A stretch of DNA of 64,000 bases from an uncultured Planctomycetales bacterium (GCA_937889015.1 CALARR010000273.1:7023-71022), one strand, 5' to 3'; counted from the stretch's first letter, positions 17,264 to 26,827 are shown. Made by a program: numbers and translations. The notes: generated by a model not told the origin, from the sequence alone.

Positions 17264-19132
17264 CTACGGCGAACTCTTCTTCTTCCGTTCCAGTTCGCTT
17301 TGAAAGAACTCGAATTGGCGGCGGATCTGGCCTGAGTGCGGGTCGAACTGCGTGGCCTTGGCCTGGGTCTGCACGGCCTTCTCATAGTCGCCCTTGGCGT
17401 AGTAGACTCGCGCCAGCGTGTCGTAGTAGCCGCCGTTGTCGGGGCTCAATTCCAGGGAGGTCTTGGAATACCGCAAGGCCTCGTCGTAATCCCCTTCGGT
17501 GTTGCCGATCAACCAGGCGTACTGGTTGTAGAGGGTGGAATCCTCGGGGTTGGCGGCGATGTCGTTCCGCATGTCGTCGGCGGCCTTGCGAATCAGGTCC
17601 AGCGTCTTCTGGCGGTATTCCGCCGTGGCCTCGGGCAGCCGGTAACAGGCGATCAAGGCATCGATGTCCGCCGAATTGGCCGCAATGGCCTGATCGAGGT
17701 GTTTGCGCTGTTGCGGCAAGTCGCCCACGCTGCCGTAATGCGAGGCGAAGAAGTAGTGCATCCGCGAACGGACTTCCGCCAGGGTCAGTTGATTCACCTC
17801 CTCATCGCCCGGCTTGTCTTTGCCCACGGCATCCGCGACAGCCTTCAACAGTTGTCCGGCCTTCAGGTCGTCGGCCTGATCGTGCAGCAACTCGGCCAGT
17901 TCGAACTGGCACTTGATGGTCACGTATTTACCCGGCCGGCCTCGGGCGATGACACTCTCGTATTCCCGCTGGGCCCAGGGGAACATCCCTCGCTTCCACA
18001 GCCGCAGAGCGGCATAAGCGTGGATTCGCAAGTGCGGTTCCAATCCATCGGCATTCAGGTCGTGGGCTCGTTGGGCCGTCTTCTCCGCCTGCGCTGCATC
18101 ACCCCGTGCCGCGTAGGACTCGGCCAGGGCATACAACAGCAACACGTTGCTGGAGAAGCGGACCGCAAACTTCGCCGAAACCTCGTCGATCAACCGCCAT
18201 GCCTTCTGCCCTACCAGCCACTGCATCAACTCGACCAGCGTTTCCGGATCGCCCCGCTCCAGGTCGATCAACTGGGTCATGGCCGCCAGGGCCTCGTCGC
18301 TGTGTTTGAGCTTCTCCAGCCAGTTGACGCGGAAACGCAGCAAGGCCGAGACAATGCGCGGTTCACTCTCGGCCGGCGTGAGCCGTAGCAGTTGCTGTTC
18401 GGTCTCGATGAGCCTGGTCCAGTGCGTCAGAGCTTTCTCCGGATCCTCGCCGAACAACGCCCAGCATTGCAGCCAGGCCGCGGCCGACCGCCGGCTCGTG
18501 CCCAGGTGGTCGAGCACCAACTGGACCAACTCTTTCTTCGGCGCCTTGCCCGCCTGGTCGCGTCCCAGAATCTCCAGCGCCGCGCGCTTCGAGAGGACGT
18601 TGGACTGCTCGAACCGCACCAGCCGGCACAAGGCCGGCACCCCCTTGTTGTCGGGCAGATCGGCCAGGGCGCGCATCCGCAACTGACGCTGCTCGGCGTC
18701 CAGGTACTCGTAGTTCTGGAACTGCCGCTTCACCTCGGGTGGATCGCCGTCCAGGGTCCATTCCACCCGAATCAGCTTCAGCAGATAGCGCGCACGCGAG
18801 GCGATTTCCAGATCCTCGTGCCGCGAGGCCTCGGTCAATGCATCAAAGGCCGCGAAGCCCAAACGGCCAAGCTCTTCCTGGGCACGCTGCCGCATGAAAT
18901 AGTCTTCGTGCCCAAGCTGTGCAATCAGATTGGCCAGTTTCTCGCTGCTGGCCTCATCCGCAGTTGGCGCCACGACGCCGGGCCGGGCATCGCGCTGCAC
19001 CGCCCCCCAGACCGCCGTTCCCAGGGCGGCCGCAACGAACCACGCCGCCGCGCCGCGCGCCAGCGCGCAGCGTCGCATGCGGACGTTGACCGTCTCATCG
19101 GGACAAGCAGGCAGTCTCATAGTCCGATCCAT
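17264..19132 (-). CDS. Exported HEAT/TPR repeat protein
   Basis: About 622 residues from ATG 19132; an internal ATG at 19078 sits just before the hydrophobic segment GAAAWFVAAALGTAVWGA and may be the true start. Residues after the signal form a HEAT-like block (LIAQLGHEDYFMRQRAQEELGRLG), typical of planctomycete envelope proteins. The C-terminal 350 residues are TPRs, clearest in YNQYAWLIGN, YDTLARVYYAKGDYEKAV and similar pairs. The C-terminus is lysine-rich. It is likely a periplasmic scaffold; no enzymatic motif is seen. The tlpA-like gene precedes it by 164 bp on the same strand. Confidence 0.82.
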   Translation of the reverse strand: MDRTMRLPACPDETVNVRMRRCALARGAAAWFVAAALGTAVWGAVQRDARPGVVAPTADEASSEKLANLIAQLGHEDYFMRQRAQEELGRLGFAAFDALTEASRHEDLEIASRARYLLKLIRVEWTLDGDPPEVKRQFQNYEYLDAEQRQLRMRALADLPDNKGVPALCRLVRFEQSNVLSKRAALEILGRDQAGKAPKKELVQLVLDHLGTSRRSAAAWLQCWALFGEDPEKALTHWTRLIETEQQLLRLTPAESEPRIVSALLRFRVNWLEKLKHSDEALAAMTQLIDLERGDPETLVELMQWLVGQKAWRLIDEVSAKFAVRFSSNVLLLYALAESYAARGDAAQAEKTAQRAHDLNADGLEPHLRIHAYAALRLWKRGMFPWAQREYESVIARGRPGKYVTIKCQFELAELLHDQADDLKAGQLLKAVADAVGKDKPGDEEVNQLTLAEVRSRMHYFFASHYGSVGDLPQQRKHLDQAIAANSADIDALIACYRLPEATAEYRQKTLDLIRKAADDMRNDIAANPEDSTLYNQYAWLIGNTEGDYDEALRYSKTSLELSPDNGGYYDTLARVYYAKGDYEKAVQTQAKATQFDPHSGQIRRQFEFFQSELERKKKSSP

Positions 19133-19296
19133 CTTCAGAGGGGATCGCCAGCAGCGTGCTTCGCATGCCGGGGAAAGTGGTGTCTTCGGCGAAGACCGGA
19201 GGCGGCAAGGGCCGAGAGTCAAGATACTCCCCCGCCGGCCTGGAAGGCAAGCCGAACCGACCGGCCCCCGTTCGTTCGAACGGGCGATAGATTCTC

Positions 19297-19929
19297 TTAT
19301 GCCGATCCCGAGAGCAGTTGCTGTACGGTCTTGTCGATCGTTTGCGGATCCAGTGGCTTGCCGTCCACGCCAAAGGTGGCAGACAAGTTTCCTTTTCGGT
19401 CGTAGAGTTTCAGGTGCGGCACGGCCCCACCAGGAATTTGGAAGCGCTGGATCGTCTGCTCGCTGGTGCCGTAGAGGCTGATGAAGTTCGCAAACGTCGC
19501 CTCCTGCGACTTGAGAAACTCCAGCACCGCCGGTCGATCCGCCGGATCGTCCACGCTCACACTGATAACCACCAACCCTTGGCTGGCCAGGCGCCGGTGC
19601 AATTCCACGTGGTGCGGAAACAGGGCCTTGCACGGCGCGCACCACGTGGCCCAGTAGTCGACCAGCACCACCCGGCCGCGATGGCGTGCCACCTCGGCCG
19701 CCAGTTGCTGTTCATCCACGACCTGCACGTCGACCACCCCTGACGGCGACAAGGGCTGCGGAGCGGGTTGCGGCTTGCCGCCGCAGCCACCCAGCCCTGC
19801 AACCCAGGCCGCCAGGAGCATCGCCCCCAGCCTTTGAGCCGGTCTCAGAACCTGTCGGCGACTCACGGCCGCTGGGCCGCCTTGCTGGGCCTCAGCGGTT
19901 CCGGGATGGGTTCTCTGTGTCGTTTGCAT
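19297..19929 (-). CDS. TlpA-like thioredoxin lipoprotein with Tat-type signal
   Basis: 210 residues from ATG 19929, with CGGAG about 9 nt upstream. The N-terminus has a twin arginine (SRRQVLRP, R24-R25), a hydrophobic stretch and a lipobox LGGC with C49. This suggests export, possibly by Tat, and lipid anchoring. The thioredoxin fold has active site WCAPC (W96, C97, C100) and cis-proline VPHLK. TlpA-type proteins reduce or exchange disulfides in envelope proteins. The signal-peptide codons overlap the 30-bp repeat at 19836-19865. A second thioredoxin-fold lipoprotein gene ends 66 bp upstream on the same strand. Confidence 0.9.
   Translation of the reverse strand: MQTTQRTHPGTAEAQQGGPAAVSRRQVLRPAQRLGAMLLAAWVAGLGGCGGKPQPAPQPLSPSGVVDVQVVDEQQLAAEVARHRGRVVLVDYWATWCAPCKALFPHHVELHRRLASQGLVVISVSVDDPADRPAVLEFLKSQEATFANFISLYGTSEQTIQRFQIPGGAVPHLKLYDRKGNLSATFGVDGKPLDPQTIDKTVQQLLSGSA
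19836..19865 (-). repeat. 30-bp dispersed repeat, copy B
   Basis: Copy B matches copy A (118-147) at 27 of 30 positions and copy C (60271-60300) at 25 of 30. It lies inside the tlpA-like coding region and encodes the twin-arginine part of the signal peptide (S-R-R-Q-V-L-R-P-A). Confidence 0.6.
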
Positions 19930-19995
19930 GGAGGGGCTCCGATGTCCCCGTGCTGGCGTGAAGCGGTTCTCTCCATTACGGAGAGACGGCATGCG

Positions 19996-20592
19996 TTACT
20001 TGTCGTACTTGATTCCGCAGCCGAACGCGGTCGTCTCCGCTTCCGGCGGCTTCTTGCCGGCCAGCAAGGCCTCCAGCGCATCGCGCAGATAATGCTTGGT
20101 CACGGCGCCGACCTTGCGGTTGTCGTCGATCGCACCGGTATACACGATCTTGCGATCGGGCCCCAGCACAAACACCTGGGGGGTCTTCACCGCGCCGTAG
20201 TCACGGCCGATGGCCTGCGTCTCATCGTAGAGGTAGGGGAACTGGAACCCCTTGGCCGCGGCGCGCTCCTTCATCTTGTCCAAGCGGTCGGCTTCCATCG
20301 TGTTGACATTCACGGCGACGATCTGCACCCCCTTGTCCTTATAGTCCTTGTGCAAAGCCACGAGACGCTCTTCGTAGTCCACGGCCACGGGGCAGTGATT
20401 GCAGGTGAACACCAGGACCACAAGCTTGGCCTGGGCGTAGTCGGCCAGGCCGTGCTGCCGGTCGTCGATGCCCACAATTCCCTTCCAGTTCGGCGCGGCA
20501 TCGCCCACTTTCACGCCCCCCGCCTCGCTGCGGCAGGCCGTCAGGGCCATCAACACGGCAACACACACCACCGGCTTCCAGACGCGCTGCAT
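19996..20592 (-). CDS. Redoxin-domain lipoprotein with CxxC
   Basis: 198 residues from ATG 20592, with GAGGAG 8 nt upstream. A lipoprotein signal ends LMALTAC (C20). The AhpC/TSA-Redoxin fold carries C64-N-H-C67 in VFTCNHCPVA, then KTPQVFVLGPDRKIVYTGAIDD. It belongs to the group of periplasmic thioredoxin-like proteins often called redoxin or thiol-disulfide isomerase in Planctomycetota. It likely acts on thiols outside the cytoplasm. It is the upstream member of a pair with the tlpA-like gene, separated by 66 bp. Confidence 0.9.
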   Translation of the reverse strand: MQRVWKPVVCVAVLMALTACRSEAGGVKVGDAAPNWKGIVGIDDRQHGLADYAQAKLVVLVFTCNHCPVAVDYEERLVALHKDYKDKGVQIVAVNVNTMEADRLDKMKERAAAKGFQFPYLYDETQAIGRDYGAVKTPQVFVLGPDRKIVYTGAIDDNRKVGAVTKHYLRDALEALLAGKKPPEAETTAFGCGIKYDK

Positions 20593-20816
20593 GGCGATTC
20601 TCCTCAACAAGACAGTGATCGGGATATCACCGGTAATGATTGCCAGCAGGCCCGGTCGCGGCAAGCCCCGTACCCCTCGTTCCCGGCAGCGACTGGAGGC
20701 AACCCGGTTCCAGAGAATCCCCGCCAGTCGCGCGTGCCGGGCCGTCACCTGCCGACCGAAGCGCCAGTCGGTCATAGACTTGCCGCCGCATCCCGGCGGC
20801 TCGCGGAAGGTGGGGA

Positions 20817-21272
20817 CTACTCGCGATTGCGGTCCGGTCCGGTGCCGTCTTCCATTCCGTCGATATACCGCCGCAGCCGTTCTAGTTCGTCGGTCACCTG
20901 GCGCAGCCGGAGCATATTCTCCACGCGCTTCAGCAGTTCCAACTTGTTGACCGGTTTGCTGAGGAAGTCGTCGCAGCCCACGGCCACGGCGCGTTCGATA
21001 TCGCCCAACTCGTTCAAGGCCGTGACCATCAAGACCATGATGTCCTTGGTGGCCGGGTCCTTCTTCACGCGCTCGCAGACCTCGAATCCGCTGAGCTTGG
21101 GCATCATGATGTCCAGCAGGATCAGGTCCGGACGGTGTTGAGCGACCTTCTGCAGGGTGTCAAGGCCATCGACCGCGACCACGGTCGTGCAGTCCACCCC
21201 GCACAGGTAGGCCTCCATCAACTCCACGTTGGTCGGGTTGTCGTCGGCGATGAGGATGCAGCTCTTGGGCAT
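20817..21272 (-). CDS. Single-domain response regulator
   Basis: 151 residues from ATG 21272, with AGAAGAAG upstream. It is a receiver domain with acidic pair D10/D11, phospho-acceptor D54 (LILLDIMMPKLSG), T84 and K106 (FLSKPV). A short coiled-coil-like tail follows (VTDELERLRRYIDGM). There is no output domain, so it probably works by protein contact like CheY or as a phosphorelay intermediate. No kinase is adjacent; the glyA gene ends 44 bp upstream on the same strand. Confidence 0.9.
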   Translation of the reverse strand: MPKSCILIADDNPTNVELMEAYLCGVDCTTVVAVDGLDTLQKVAQHRPDLILLDIMMPKLSGFEVCERVKKDPATKDIMVLMVTALNELGDIERAVAVGCDDFLSKPVNKLELLKRVENMLRLRQVTDELERLRRYIDGMEDGTGPDRNRE

Positions 21273-21316
21273 AAGATCTTCTTCTTTCCGAGGTTTCTCG
21301 CCTGATCTTCCGCGAC

Positions 21317-22582
21317 TCATGCACCGCCGGCACAGGTCCCGGCCGCATCCGCCGGCACGGGAAACTGCTCGCACAGCGCCGCCACCTCGCGACGGATCGT
21401 TTCCAGGCTGGCCAGATCCTCCGGCGCGCGCAGCGCCTGGAGAATCCACTGCCCGATCCGCCGCATCTCGTCACAGCCCATGCCCCGCGTGGTCAAGGCC
21501 GGCGTCCCCAGGCGGATGCCCGAGGGGTCCATCGGCTTGCGCTGATCGAAGGGGATCATATTCTTGTTGACCGTGATCCCGCAGCGGCCCAGGGCCTCTT
21601 CGGCGCGGGCCCCGGTGAGCCCCAAGGCCGTCACGTCCGCCAACAGCAGATGATTGTCGGTCCCGCCGCTGACCAACCGCATCCCGCCCGACAGGAACAC
21701 CTCGGCCAGAGTCCGCGCGTTGTCCAGCACCTGCTGGGCGTATTGGCGAAACCTGGGCGTGAGGGCCTCGCCATAACACACGGCCTTGCCGGCGATGATG
21801 TGCATCAGCGGCCCGCCCTGCGTGCCCGGGAAAACGGCCCGATCCACGTCCTTGGCGTACTGCGACCGGCAGAGGATCATTCCGCCGCGCGGGCCGCGAA
21901 GCGTCTTGTGCGTGGTCGAGGCCACGAAGTCGGCCACCGGCACCGGGTCGTCGTGCAGTCGTGCCGCCACCAACCCCGCGTAGTGCGCCATGTCCACGAA
22001 CAGCTTGGCGCCGCAATCCCGCGCAATCTGCGCGAACTCGCCGTGGGGAATTTCGCGCGGGTAGGCGCTGGCCCCAGCCACGATCATCTTGGGCTTGTGC
22101 TGGCGCGCCAAAGTCGCGATCTGGTCGAGATTGATGCGATGGTCGTCCGGGCGCACGCCGTAGCTGAGGAAGTTGTACAGCCGGCCGGAGACGTTCAGCC
22201 GCATGCCGTGCGTCAGGTGTCCGCCGTGGGCCAGGTCCAACCCCAGTACCGTATCGCCCGGTTCCAGGGCCGCCATGTACACGGCCGTGTTGGCCTGCGC
22301 TCCGGAATGCGGTTGCACGTTGACGTGTTCCGCCCCAAACAGTTCCAGGGCTCGGCGACGCGCCAGATCCTCCACCACGTCCACGAATTCGCAGCCGCCG
22401 TAGTACCGCTTGCCGGGATAGCCCTCGGCATACTTGTTCGTCAACACGCTGCCGCAGGCCTGCATCACGGCCGGACTGGTGTAGTTTTCGCTGGCGATCA
22501 TCTCCAGGCCATGGCGTTGACGCTGGACTTCACCATCGACTGCCGCCCAAATCTGGGGGTCTTGTTGTGCGAGCCAATTCAT
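21317..22582 (-). CDS. glyA: Serine hydroxymethyltransferase
   Basis: 421 residues, normal length. This PLP enzyme interconverts serine and glycine with tetrahydrofolate in the cytoplasm, feeding one-carbon metabolism. MIASENYTSPAVMQACGS, the YAEGYPGKRYYGGCE block, HSGAQANTAVY and the PLP lysine K226 in STTHKTLRGPRGG are all present. No ribosome-binding site is obvious before ATG 22582. The receiver gene follows closely, but a functional link is not implied. Confidence 0.97.
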   Translation of the reverse strand: MNWLAQQDPQIWAAVDGEVQRQRHGLEMIASENYTSPAVMQACGSVLTNKYAEGYPGKRYYGGCEFVDVVEDLARRRALELFGAEHVNVQPHSGAQANTAVYMAALEPGDTVLGLDLAHGGHLTHGMRLNVSGRLYNFLSYGVRPDDHRINLDQIATLARQHKPKMIVAGASAYPREIPHGEFAQIARDCGAKLFVDMAHYAGLVAARLHDDPVPVADFVASTTHKTLRGPRGGMILCRSQYAKDVDRAVFPGTQGGPLMHIIAGKAVCYGEALTPRFRQYAQQVLDNARTLAEVFLSGGMRLVSGGTDNHLLLADVTALGLTGARAEEALGRCGITVNKNMIPFDQRKPMDPSGIRLGTPALTTRGMGCDEMRRIGQWILQALRAPEDLASLETIRREVAALCEQFPVPADAAGTCAGGA

Positions 22583-22824
22583 TGGGCGGTTCTGCCATCC
22601 CCGGTTAGAGGTAAGAGAGGCCCGTCGTAAGGCTTACGAGCCTGACAGACCATTGTGGAAACGGGACGGCGTTTCGTCAACCGGTCCCAGGCCGCCGGCC
22701 ACCAGCGGCGAACCTCGTCGCCCCCGGCCCTTGTCCAATCCAAGTTGGGGCACGATACTCGAAAGACGCCAATCCACGACCCGTTCCTGATTCCAATCCC
22801 TAATCCCTTTTCTCTGTTCCCCCT

Positions 22825-23439
22825 ATGATCGCGATCATTGACTACGGCATGGGCAACCTTCGCAGTGTGCAGAAGGGGTTTGAGAAGGTCGGGCACCAAG
22901 CGATGGTCACCAATGACGCCCAATTGGTGCGATCCGCATCGCACGTAGTCCTTCCGGGGGTGGGGGCCTTTGAGGATGCGATCGCCGAGCTTCGCCGCCG
23001 GGATCTGGTCAAGTCCGTGTTGGATGCCATCGACTCCGGCAAGCCCTTTCTGGGCATTTGCCTGGGTCTGCAGTTGTTGTTCGATGTCAGCTACGAGAAC
23101 GGCGAGCACCAAGGCTTGGGGGTCCTGAAAGGCCACGTGGCCCGATTCGAGCTGCCCGACGAGTACGCCGTCCCGCACATGGGTTGGAACCAGCTTCGGA
23201 TCCGCCGACCCGCTCCCGTGCTGCAGGGGCTGGCAGAGGATACGCATGTCTATTTCGTCCACTCCTACTACGTTGTGCCCGACGATCCCGCCGTCATCGC
23301 CACCGAGACGGACTACGGCGCGCCGTTCTGCTCCATGATTTGGCGCGAAAACGTCTATGCCACGCAATTCCATCCGGAAAAGAGCCAGGCCCAGGGCCTG
23401 CGCATCCTGAAGAACTTCGCCGAGTTGAGCTGTAGCTAG
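22825..23439 (+). CDS. hisH: Imidazole glycerol phosphate synthase subunit HisH
   Basis: 204 residues, complete. This is the glutamine amidotransferase subunit that supplies ammonia to HisF in histidine synthesis. IIDYGMGNLRSV begins the domain. The catalytic cysteine is C79 in LGICLGLQLL, with H183 and E185 in QFHPEKSQ. HMGWNQL and HVYFVHSYY are HisH-specific. hisF and hisA are not adjacent, so the pathway is dispersed in this genome. The sequence before the ATG is pyrimidine-rich (TTCCCCCT), with no Shine-Dalgarno. Confidence 0.96.
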   Translation: MIAIIDYGMGNLRSVQKGFEKVGHQAMVTNDAQLVRSASHVVLPGVGAFEDAIAELRRRDLVKSVLDAIDSGKPFLGICLGLQLLFDVSYENGEHQGLGVLKGHVARFELPDEYAVPHMGWNQLRIRRPAPVLQGLAEDTHVYFVHSYYVVPDDPAVIATETDYGAPFCSMIWRENVYATQFHPEKSQAQGLRILKNFAELSCS

Positions 23440-23636
23440 CGCTGCGCACAGCGCCCTTTGTTGCGAGTCACGGTTCGTCGTCAGCAGGCCCTCCGCACGG
23501 GTGGCAATATCGCCTGGGCTGCTGTCGCGGAGCGATTGGCTTGCTTCGGGCTTTCGGGCCAGTACACTCAGGGTGCCTGGGCCGTCGTGTCGACGCCCAC
23601 GGCCCCGCTGTCTTTGGATGAGAAAGGACCCACGCG

Positions 23637-25157
23637 ATGCTCAAGTCCTGGTTGTCTTGCCCACGCTTGGCGATGCCCCTGGCTGTCCTTGCGGCGACCT
23701 TCGTCCTTGGCTCCCCCGCGAGTCGCGCCGACACGAAGCCGAACATCATCTACATCCTGGCCGACGACCTGGGCTGGGGTGAACTCGGCTGCTACGGCCA
23801 GACGAAGATTCGCACGCCGAATCTCGACCGCATGGCGGCGGAGGGCATCCGCTTCACACAGCATTATTCGGGCTCGCCCGTGTGCGCTCCTTCGCGTTGC
23901 GTGCTGATGACCGGGTTGCACGGCGGCCATGCCCACATCCGCAACAACAAGTCCACCCCGCCCGAAGGCCAAGAACCGATCCCCGACGAAGCCCTGACGA
24001 TCGCCGAGATCCTCAAGGCCCAAGGTTACGCCACGGGAGCCATGGGCAAGTGGGGCCTGGGCATGGTCGGCACCAGCGGCGATCCCAACCGCCAGGGGTT
24101 CGACCTGTTCTTCGGCTACAACTGCCAGGGGCATGCCCACAACTTCTATCCCACCTACCTGTGGCGAAACCAGCAACGTGTGCCGCTGGACAATCCCGAG
24201 TTCAGCTCCAAGCAGAAACTGCCCGAGGGGGCCGACCCCAACGACCCGGCCAGCTACAAGCCCTACAGCGGCAAGCAGTATTCAGCCGACCTGTGCATGC
24301 AAGAGGCGTTGCAGTTCGTGCGTGCCAACCGCGCTCGGCCCTTCTTTCTCTTTGTGCCCACGACCATTCCGCACCTGGCCCTGCAAGTGCCCGAGGACTC
24401 GCTGGCCGAGTATCAGGGCCAATGGGAGGATCCGCCCTACACGGGCAATAAGGGCTATCTGCCGCATCGCACCCCGCGCACCGCCTATGCGGCCATGGTC
24501 ACGCGATTGGACCGCTACGTGGGCCAGATCATGGCCCTGGTCAAGGAGTTGGGGCTGGACCAGAATACGCTGATCATGTTCTCCTCGGACAATGGCCCGA
24601 CCTACGACCGGCTGGGCGGCAGCGATTCGGAGTTCTTCCGCAGCGCCGGCCCGTTCAGTGGCCTCAAGGGGAGCGTCTACGAAGGCGGGATCCGCGTGCC
24701 GCTGATCGCGCGTTGGCCGGGCAAGATCCGTCCCGGCCAGCTCAGCGAGCACATCTCCGCCTTCTACGACGTACTGCCTACCCTGTGCGAAGTGGCGGGC
24801 GCCAAGATCCCGCGCACCGACGGCATCAGTTTCCTCCCCACCCTGCTGGCCAGCGGACCGCAGAAGACGCACGAATTCCTGCTGTGGGAATTCTACGGCT
24901 ACGGTGGACAGCAAGCCGTGCGCATGGGCGACTGGAAGGGCATCCGTCTGAACTGCGACAAGGACCGCAACGGGCCGCTGAAGCTCTACAACCTCAAGAC
25001 CGACATCGGCGAGGCCCAGGACGTTGCGGCCGAACATCCGGAGATCGTGCAGAAGATCGCCGCGCTGATGGTCAGCGAGCATGCCGATTCGCCTATCTTC
25101 CAATTTGGCGCCGCGCGCAAAGTCAAGCCGGCCAAGGCCAAGAAACCCACGCCGTAG
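23637..25157 (+). CDS. Secreted arylsulfatase-like sulfatase (family S1)
   Basis: 506 residues from ATG 23637, with AAAGGA upstream and a signal peptide to about ASRADT. LADDLGWGELGCYG holds the metal-binding aspartates. The maturation motif is C83-A-P-S-R87. GKWGLGMVG, the FSSDNGPTYD segment and GLKGSVYEGG complete the active site. Longer than the sulfatase at 2823-4220 and of the subgroup that includes many planctomycete arylsulfatases. The C-terminus is lysine-rich (KPAKAKKPTP). The FkbM methyltransferase gene begins 3 bp after the stop, so the two are probably translated from one message. Confidence 0.93.
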   Translation: MLKSWLSCPRLAMPLAVLAATFVLGSPASRADTKPNIIYILADDLGWGELGCYGQTKIRTPNLDRMAAEGIRFTQHYSGSPVCAPSRCVLMTGLHGGHAHIRNNKSTPPEGQEPIPDEALTIAEILKAQGYATGAMGKWGLGMVGTSGDPNRQGFDLFFGYNCQGHAHNFYPTYLWRNQQRVPLDNPEFSSKQKLPEGADPNDPASYKPYSGKQYSADLCMQEALQFVRANRARPFFLFVPTTIPHLALQVPEDSLAEYQGQWEDPPYTGNKGYLPHRTPRTAYAAMVTRLDRYVGQIMALVKELGLDQNTLIMFSSDNGPTYDRLGGSDSEFFRSAGPFSGLKGSVYEGGIRVPLIARWPGKIRPGQLSEHISAFYDVLPTLCEVAGAKIPRTDGISFLPTLLASGPQKTHEFLLWEFYGYGGQQAVRMGDWKGIRLNCDKDRNGPLKLYNLKTDIGEAQDVAAEHPEIVQKIAALMVSEHADSPIFQFGAARKVKPAKAKKPTP

Positions 25158-25160
25158 TCC

Positions 25161-25949
25161 ATGGAAGGCCTCTCTTGGCTGCGAAGCATCCGAGCACGCC
25201 GGGCCCTGCGCGGTCCGGCCGGTTGGTTGCTGCGCGCCGCCAAAGCCGCCTGGAAGCTGGCCCGGCGATTGCCGTTGGCTAACCGCGTGCAGGTGCCGCT
25301 GCGGGTTGACGGGCACCGCATGCGCGTGCGTCTGTTCTCTTACGACGACCTGCTGACCATCGCCGAGGAGTACGAGACCTGTCTGGCGCAACGCCTGCCG
25401 CCGGCCGGCGGCACCGCCGTCGATGCCGGGGCCTTCATCGGCCGGCACACGCTGGCCTACGCCCGGGCCGTGGGACCGCAGGGCCGGGTGCTGTCCGTCG
25501 AGCCCCTGCCCGACAACTTCCGCCTCCTGCAAGGCAACGTGCGCCGCAATGGCTATCGGCAAGTCCGCTGTGCGGCCTGCGCGCTGGGCCGCACCTCGGG
25601 TCAGGTGCGGCTGGGTTACGACCGGGAAACGTCGATCGCCTCGACGTGCGGCGACTTCCCCTTGCACCTGATGGTCGCGCAACGGTCGCTGGACGATCTG
25701 CTGGCCGAGGAGCACATCGCGCAGGTCGACTTCCTGAAGATCGACGTGGAAGGCGCCGAGTTGGACGTCCTGGAGGGCAGCCGGCAGACGCTGGCCGCCA
25801 GTCCTCAGGCCCGGCTGGTCATCGAGATCCACGGCCAACCCGCCTCGTCCGCGGCGTGCCCCGTGCACGGCTGGCTGACCGAGCGAGGGTATCGGATTGA
25901 GACGCTGCGCGACGACCAGCGCCTGTTCTATTGGGCCTGGAGAGATTGA
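25161..25949 (+). CDS. FkbM-family SAM-dependent methyltransferase
   Basis: 262 residues. Motif I is AVDAGAFIGRHTLAYARAVG, followed by VLSVEPLPDNFRLLQGNV and the FkbM signature LKIDVEGAELDVLEGS. FkbM proteins O-methylate hydroxyls of sugars, lipids or polyketides. The N-terminal 50 residues are basic and may bind membrane or nucleic acid. It is coupled to the preceding sulfatase by a 3-bp gap. Its last 22 bp overlap the 3' end of the convergent nucleosidase gene. Confidence 0.88.
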   Translation: MEGLSWLRSIRARRALRGPAGWLLRAAKAAWKLARRLPLANRVQVPLRVDGHRMRVRLFSYDDLLTIAEEYETCLAQRLPPAGGTAVDAGAFIGRHTLAYARAVGPQGRVLSVEPLPDNFRLLQGNVRRNGYRQVRCAACALGRTSGQVRLGYDRETSIASTCGDFPLHLMVAQRSLDDLLAEEHIAQVDFLKIDVEGAELDVLEGSRQTLAASPQARLVIEIHGQPASSAACPVHGWLTERGYRIETLRDDQRLFYWAWRD

Positions 25950-26827
25950 GTCGCAACACCGGGCGGCAATTGGCCGATCACGGCGGCCAGAAAGCGCGCC
26001 AGGCGATCCGCGTTCAATAGGGCCTGCTCTTTCAGATTGTACATGTCCTTGAGGCTGCCGGGCCGATTGACGATCGCTCCCAAGGCCGCCCCGAAACGCG
26101 CCGCGGAGGTCCGCTGCCGCACCAGCCGCTCCACGTCCGCCGGCAGTTCGTCGCCGACCGCGTCGAAGATGATGCGGATCGCCAGGAACCGGGCCTGTCG
26201 TTGCCGGCAGACCTCGGCCACGGCGAGGCTCTCCATATCCACGGCCAGGGCTCCATGCTGCTGGCCCAACGCGCGCTTCTCCGCAGGCGTACGCACAATG
26301 CGATCGACCGTCAGCAGACGGCCCTGTTGCAGCCGCCCCGTCTTCGCCAGACTCTGCGGGTCCAAGGTCAATTCCAGGCTCAGCCGCTGCGCGCCCTGAT
26401 CCACCAGCTCGTTGGCGGCGACCAGGTCGCCGCGCTTCAAAGCCGGATCCAGCGCGCCGGCGAACCCGGACGAGATGACCCAGGCCGGCTTGTGAACATC
26501 CAACAGCAGGCGTGTCGCCTCGGCCGCCGAGCGTTGGCCGGCGCCGGAACGCACGATCACCACGCGGCGCTCGTGCAACATTCCCTGAGCGAAGACAAAG
26601 CCGCCGGCCTTGGCGATCAGAAGCCCTTGCAGCAGATCCTCCAGCCCGCCCGACTCGCTCTCCACGGCAAACACCAGGCCCACGTCGGCCGGGGGCGGCG
26701 GGGCCTTGGCTTCCTCAGCCTGTTGGGTCGCCGCGGCCAGTTGCTCCTGCGCGGCCTGGACCACGGTCTCGCGGATCTTCTCCTGGGCCAGATTCTGCAG
26801 CCAATTGCGTACAAGCCACTGCCACAT
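25928..26827 (-). CDS. Phosphorylase-superfamily nucleosidase, HpnG-like
   Basis: 299 residues from ATG 26827, the likely start; a longer in-frame form begins near 26896. The N-terminal 45 residues form an amphipathic, Gln/Ala-rich helix. The MTA/SAH nucleosidase (PNP_UDP) fold is seen in VVIVRSGAGQRSA, VISSGFAGALDPALKRGDLV and the catalytic VDMESLAVAEVC. In hopanoid clusters HpnG is a phosphorylase-family enzyme that releases adenine from adenosylhopane. Its position after shc and hpnH supports that role here, by context rather than diagnostic residues. Confidence 0.78.
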   Translation of the reverse strand: MWQWLVRNWLQNLAQEKIRETVVQAAQEQLAAATQQAEEAKAPPPPADVGLVFAVESESGGLEDLLQGLLIAKAGGFVFAQGMLHERRVVIVRSGAGQRSAAEATRLLLDVHKPAWVISSGFAGALDPALKRGDLVAANELVDQGAQRLSLELTLDPQSLAKTGRLQQGRLLTVDRIVRTPAEKRALGQQHGALAVDMESLAVAEVCRQRQARFLAIRIIFDAVGDELPADVERLVRQRTSAARFGAALGAIVNRPGSLKDMYNLKEQALLNADRLARFLAAVIGQLPPGVATQSLQAQ

